Positions 60,776 to 64,000 of a DNA stretch of 64,000 nt are shown here, piece by piece. Each line of letters starts with the position of its first letter. Within the stretch, counting starts at the first letter, position 1. The stretch lies in assembly GCA_014338405.1 (NCBI GenBank), contig JTDE01001061.1, forward strand, positions 48,536-112,535, read 5' to 3'. The notes beneath the pieces were generated by a model that made no database searches, had not been told where the DNA came from, and saw only the letters and a program-made list of their open reading frames with translations. Made by a program: the position numbers and the translations under genes. This DNA comes from Paragonimus skrjabini miyazakii. Lineage: Eukaryota; Platyhelminthes; Trematoda; Plagiorchiida; Troglotrematidae.

Positions 60776-60820
60776 GCACTACTGACGAGCTCTAATGAGA
60801 GCGAAACTCGAATCTAGTGC
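60776..60820 (+). ncRNA. Type I hammerhead ribozyme
   Basis: Stem I: GCACTA (60776-60781) pairs with TAGTGC (60815-60820). Core CTGACGA at 60782-60788. Stem II: GCTCT (60789-60793) pairs with AGAGC (60798-60802), loop AATG. Then GAAA (60803-60806). Stem III is only three positions (A60806-T60813, C60807 x A60812 mismatch, T60808-A60811) with a CG loop. Cleavage would follow C60814 (ATC). All conserved core bases are present. Copy B keeps a G giving a perfect stem III, so the mismatch looks like a later G-to-A change. Such short stem III hammerheads are known from retroelements and often work better as dimers. Confidence 0.8.
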
Positions 60821-60914
60821 TTCTTTTCGAAAGGGGCCGACTGGATAGTCTATGGGAATGCGACAGCTGCGATCAATTGTGGGTGACGTTCAAATTGAAT
60901 CGGGCATTTATTAA

Positions 60915-62070
60915 CAAATACCGCTAGAAAAGTAGAAACAATATAGTGCGTCACCTTCTCAGACCAGTAGACAGGTGACCCATCTAAACCTAGGTCAGAT
61001 ACATTAGGTGAGACGGTGTATGACCAACCCCAGTGAGGTGGGTACCGTTACGACTTGACTGAGTAATCGGTCAAGTAAGCATCAGCAAATGAATGAGCGG
61101 TGGTGTTTGCCCTGCACTTTTCGTTTTCCTTCCATTCGCTACCCGATTGTTTGTTTGCAAGGCGCAAGCTCATGAAGTTGGCGAGTTGAGTTCAAACAAA
61201 AGGATGCACGTGTTAAGTCTCGTTCGTACAATATTAGGTTACAAAAACTTTTCCCTCCTTCTGCTAGCCTTGATAGACCAGCGAAATCAGTCCACACAGA
61301 AATAATTTCGTTATACTGTTGGCGTCAAATCTACTCACATTTTCCTAAATCGTTATTTATCGTACAGTCATTACGGTGAACCTAGTCTCCATAGTGTCAA
61401 CTTGACACATCAGCAACCTGAGACAAAATTGGAACGGAAAAACTACCTGATCTGTATACTATCGGAATAAGAGTACCACTCAGCCTTCGGACAGACATAC
61501 CAACTTGAGTAACAGTCAACACGACCAAATCCTACGTTACTTATTGTTGATGACTAGGAGCCGTTTGCATTCAAGAACAAAGGCGCAATCAAGATCTATC
61601 TTACTAAAGTTTAATCAACATTCCGCTACTTCATTAATAATAAGGGCAGCATGCACAATCGCAATGACTAAATACGCCCTTATGTCGTGTAAGCGGAAAC
61701 AGACCATTAGCCCGATATGTTGATAAAATTATGTTGTGCCCAAGATGAACTCACATGAAGCAAACCTAAGGCTTTGAGTGGGAAAACAGTATTTCCGTTG
61801 CGATAGCTACCGACAGGCAGGAATGCATTAGAAGCAACTGTTCTCAGATGGAAAATATAATCAGGTCACGTATTCAACTGATTTGTTTCTTACTACGAGA
61901 TAATCGCGATAAGCGACCACTAGGGCCACACCTCAACTGAACGCTATCCGTTACTTTTCTTGAAGTCTACTTTCTCCAAACAGCAAAATCGACTAGCCAT
62001 CTGTAGTTGGCTTGCAAACATTAGTAAGCATCAATAAAGAGCCCAGAAATCGAGGGAGCTTTTAGTGTGC
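60915..62070. other. No gene recognised
   Basis: Short frames only (longest about 72 codons); no repeats recognised. Confidence 0.5.
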
Positions 62071-62074
62071 CTTT

Positions 62075-62235
62075 TATCCCAGTGATTACCAGTGTAGTGA
62101 CAAACAGCTGATCGACCTAGTTGAGTCTCACTAATATCAAGCGCAATGAGGATTCGTACTCAAGACTCACTTGCTCTTGAGGCAAGTGCCAGAATGGCAG
62201 TCAGGCACGTACCACAACCAACTGGGCTGTGGAAA
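62075..62235 (-). mobile_element. tRNA-headed SINE, family 2, single copy
   Basis: On the minus strand CAGCCCAGTTGGTTGTGG (A-box region, about 62215-62232), TACGTGCCTGACTGCC, then GAGTACGAATCC (B box, 62150-62161), followed by TTGATATTAGTGAGACTC, AACTAGGTCGATCAGCTG and CACTGGTAATCACTGGG. The body matches both arms of the palindrome at 31620-31921. Remnants of the hammerhead-like core (GTGAGACTC, GTCGATC, AGCTGTT) are visible but altered. Confidence 0.6.
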
Positions 62236-62239
62236 GATA

Positions 62240-64000
62240 TATAGATTATCCTCTTCATTGTTTACCATAGTTGACCATAATCATAACGTAGCAATATCTC
62301 TACATTAATGAAGCTATACTCACACTTGCAAATGAAGCCACTTTCCAAATGCTAGATGAACGGTTAGGACAGCGAGACCAGACGTCGGTAGATAGTCGCC
62401 ATATCCACTGTCATCCTCAACCACGCTGAAACTATTTCGGTTCCGGTTTCATTAAGTATGGCAACCAATCATTGACATTCTCTCATCCGATATCGGATCA
62501 GGTGCGCAAGCTCTGGAACGGAAAAACGTTGAGTGAAACTGCTCTACCGTTAGGATTCAGCTCATCCGACTGAGCATTACGGTAACAGAAATTACGAGGA
62601 GGAGGAGCTCTTAACTCACCTTGCGCTATACAACTGCTTGTCGGTCATGTTGCTCACCTCGACTTGTGTGAAGTGTAATGCACTACTGACTTCTACATGT
62701 TGTAGCTCTGATCGACCCAGGGCGGGAAATCATCCTGTGTGTGATCTACCTTAAAACGAACTCACTCATTCCGAACGATTTTGTTTACTGATCGCTACAG
62801 GATTGAACCCTATCCATCCAAACAATTCGATGCTGACCCTTCTTCTTCCTGAAGCTCAATCGTTTTCCTTATGCATTTATATCTCTTACTTCTTTGCCTC
62901 GTGGACTATTGTCAGGACCGAAGAGTAAGGCTCAAAGCCGAAAATAATGAGAACATGTCGAGCAGAATGGAGGAGATGTAGCGGTCAGATTGCCAACACG
63001 TAACACGCCCGAAGTGATATTGTCGTATACCACACAGAAAGAGTGGTACTACTCCATCTGAAAGATGTATTCCAAAAACGCTGTATCATTGTCGATCTAC
63101 TTCTTTGACTGTTCCCATGAACATAAACAACACTTTATCAAAAAGAATTCATTTGATTTGCTTCGCCAAGACACAAGTAACATCGTCGCGTTTACCCTAT
63201 CGTAACGTGACCGACGCACAAACACTGAAATGGTGTATTGCATCACTTATCGAGTCTAGTGCTTCTTCTGAAGGGAGCTGGCTGGGAGAACTATCCGAAA
63301 TATGTGATTAATTTGAAGCTACAAAACCTGCGACTTCTCATGAAAAATGAACAACACTTGAGTAAGTTGCTCGTGATATATTACCTCAAGAAAGTTGTCC
63401 AACAAATGTCGTCCTACTCTTGTTTGTTGATCAGTCATTCTGTTGCAGGGCAGAGATACCCTAATGTTTGAATTCAGAAGCTGAGGTTCAACAAAGTAAG
63501 TTTCAACTCCCCTTCCCATTTTTATTCGCAATACTGATTTTCATGTTAAAAAACAGTCACTGACGATGCACAACTCGATTTATACCCTGGGCAACGTGCA
63601 CACATTCATCCAGTTGATTCACAAGACAGTCTTTCGATCTGACACAGATTAAGAACAGCAAACCACCTGATGTGCTTTGAACGAAAACATGAGGTATAAC
63701 TTTGTGGCCTTAATGCATATAGTGCTCCTATAAAGCAAAGTTGACCGCTCTCCTATATGAGTTATTACCGTGACTCTTCATTCAAACCACAAGCCGTTTA
63801 ACGGGTTTACTTGGATGACAATTCATTACAGTCTTATTATGTGGCAGATGGGATATCTGAGAACCTAATGAGAATTTACAAGGTTTATTAAATCTCAGTA
63901 GTTCTGTCATGTGTAATAGTGCAGTAAGTGTACACATTCTCGTTGACCAGATATATGGCCCGCAGATGTAGCTGTACATGGGTTATCGGTACTAACCACG
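62240..64000. other. No gene recognised
   Basis: Part of this stretch (62340-63050) is less AT-rich than its surroundings and has a repeat-like look, but no domain, promoter box or second copy was found. Short frames only. Confidence 0.45.

Larger units (their letters stand above)
60593..60899. repeat. 30-bp exact inverted repeat
   Basis: 60593-60622 begins TTCAATTTGAACGTCACC and 60870-60899 is its exact reverse complement, ending ACGTTCAAATTGAA. The right copy lies 1 bp from the element's end; the left copy is 28 bp inside. Confidence 0.9.
60565..60900 (+). mobile_element. SINE-like element with hammerhead and inverted repeats (copy F, best preserved)
   Basis: A 336-bp element. Order: GATGAGTAGTCGGGGATTTG (60567-60586); 30-bp inverted repeat left copy (60593-60622); GATCATTACTCAC and ATTCGGTCGTGCC; pol III-type A box TGGCGCAGTGG (60703-60713) and B box GGTTCAAGTCC (60747-60757); hammerhead ribozyme (60776-60820); CTTTTCGAAAGGGGCC; 30-bp inverted repeat right copy (60870-60899). 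It has no coding capacity and no poly(A) tail. About 136 bp precede the A box, unusual for a tRNA-derived SINE. The exact 10-bp flanking duplication suggests a fairly recent insertion. Relatives here: 9547, 20601, 20983, 27481, 53665 and 53912, plus short remnants. Confidence 0.85.
60555..60910. repeat. 10-bp target-site duplication
   Basis: CGGGCATTTA at 60555-60564 and 60901-60910 exactly brackets the SINE-like element, showing insertion and giving its boundaries. Confidence 0.8.

Noticed and set aside
1..64000. Possibility of a bacterial, viral or CRISPR-bearing segment
   Set aside because: No operons, ribosome-binding sites, regularly spaced repeats or phage-type genes; all coding relics are eukaryotic retroelements.

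Overview
This window looks like nuclear, non-genic DNA from a parasitic flatworm, most likely a trematode (fluke). The DNA is AT-rich, has no prokaryotic-style gene arrays and no long intact host reading frame. Its recognisable content is a mix of relics: Penelope-like elements with a GIY-YIG nuclease, an APE-type LINE of RTE-like appearance, a Ty3/gypsy element and tRNA-headed SINEs. Hammerhead ribozymes inside SINE-like repeats are known from schistosomes (Sm-alpha), which fits. I cannot name the genus. No rRNA, convincing tRNA gene, CRISPR array or complete host gene is visible.

Layout. 1-900: internally deleted gypsy element (zinc knuckles, protease, then directly the Pol tail, polypurine tract and LTR start). 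4.6-5.0 kb: Penelope nuclease relic, minus strand. 6.1-6.4 kb: nearly perfect 235-bp palindrome. 8.7-9.5 kb: Penelope relic, minus, abutting a hammerhead-bearing SINE-like copy (9.55-9.95). 11.1-13.9 kb: almost full-length dead LINE, plus strand. 20.6-21.3 kb: two SINE-like copies in opposite orientation. 27.5 kb: foldback deletion derivative. 31.6-31.9 kb: two copies of a second SINE family fused head-to-head into a 302-bp palindrome. 40.2-40.7 kb: third Penelope relic, minus. 46.7-49.4 kb: second nearly full-length LINE, minus. 55.1-56.3 kb: Penelope RT plus nuclease, minus. 56.9-57.2 kb: 173-bp tandem duplication. 60.56-60.91 kb: the best-preserved SINE-like copy, with a hammerhead ribozyme, a 30-bp exact inverted repeat and a 10-bp target-site duplication. 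62.1 kb: third copy of the second SINE family.

How the parts relate. The LINE copies encode (in broken form) the nuclease and reverse transcriptase that could have moved non-autonomous SINEs. The Penelope copies are 5'-truncated, as usual for retrotransposition. All four Penelope relics lie on the minus strand. The point most worth following up is the repeat family at 60.6 kb: it combines a pol III-type A/B-box head, a type I hammerhead with a very short stem III, and long (sub)terminal inverted repeats, features normally kept apart in SINEs and MITEs. Three short segments on the minus strand (44.4, 45.3 and 52.8 kb) have splice-like borders and matching phase-1 ends and may be exons of a host gene; this is speculative.
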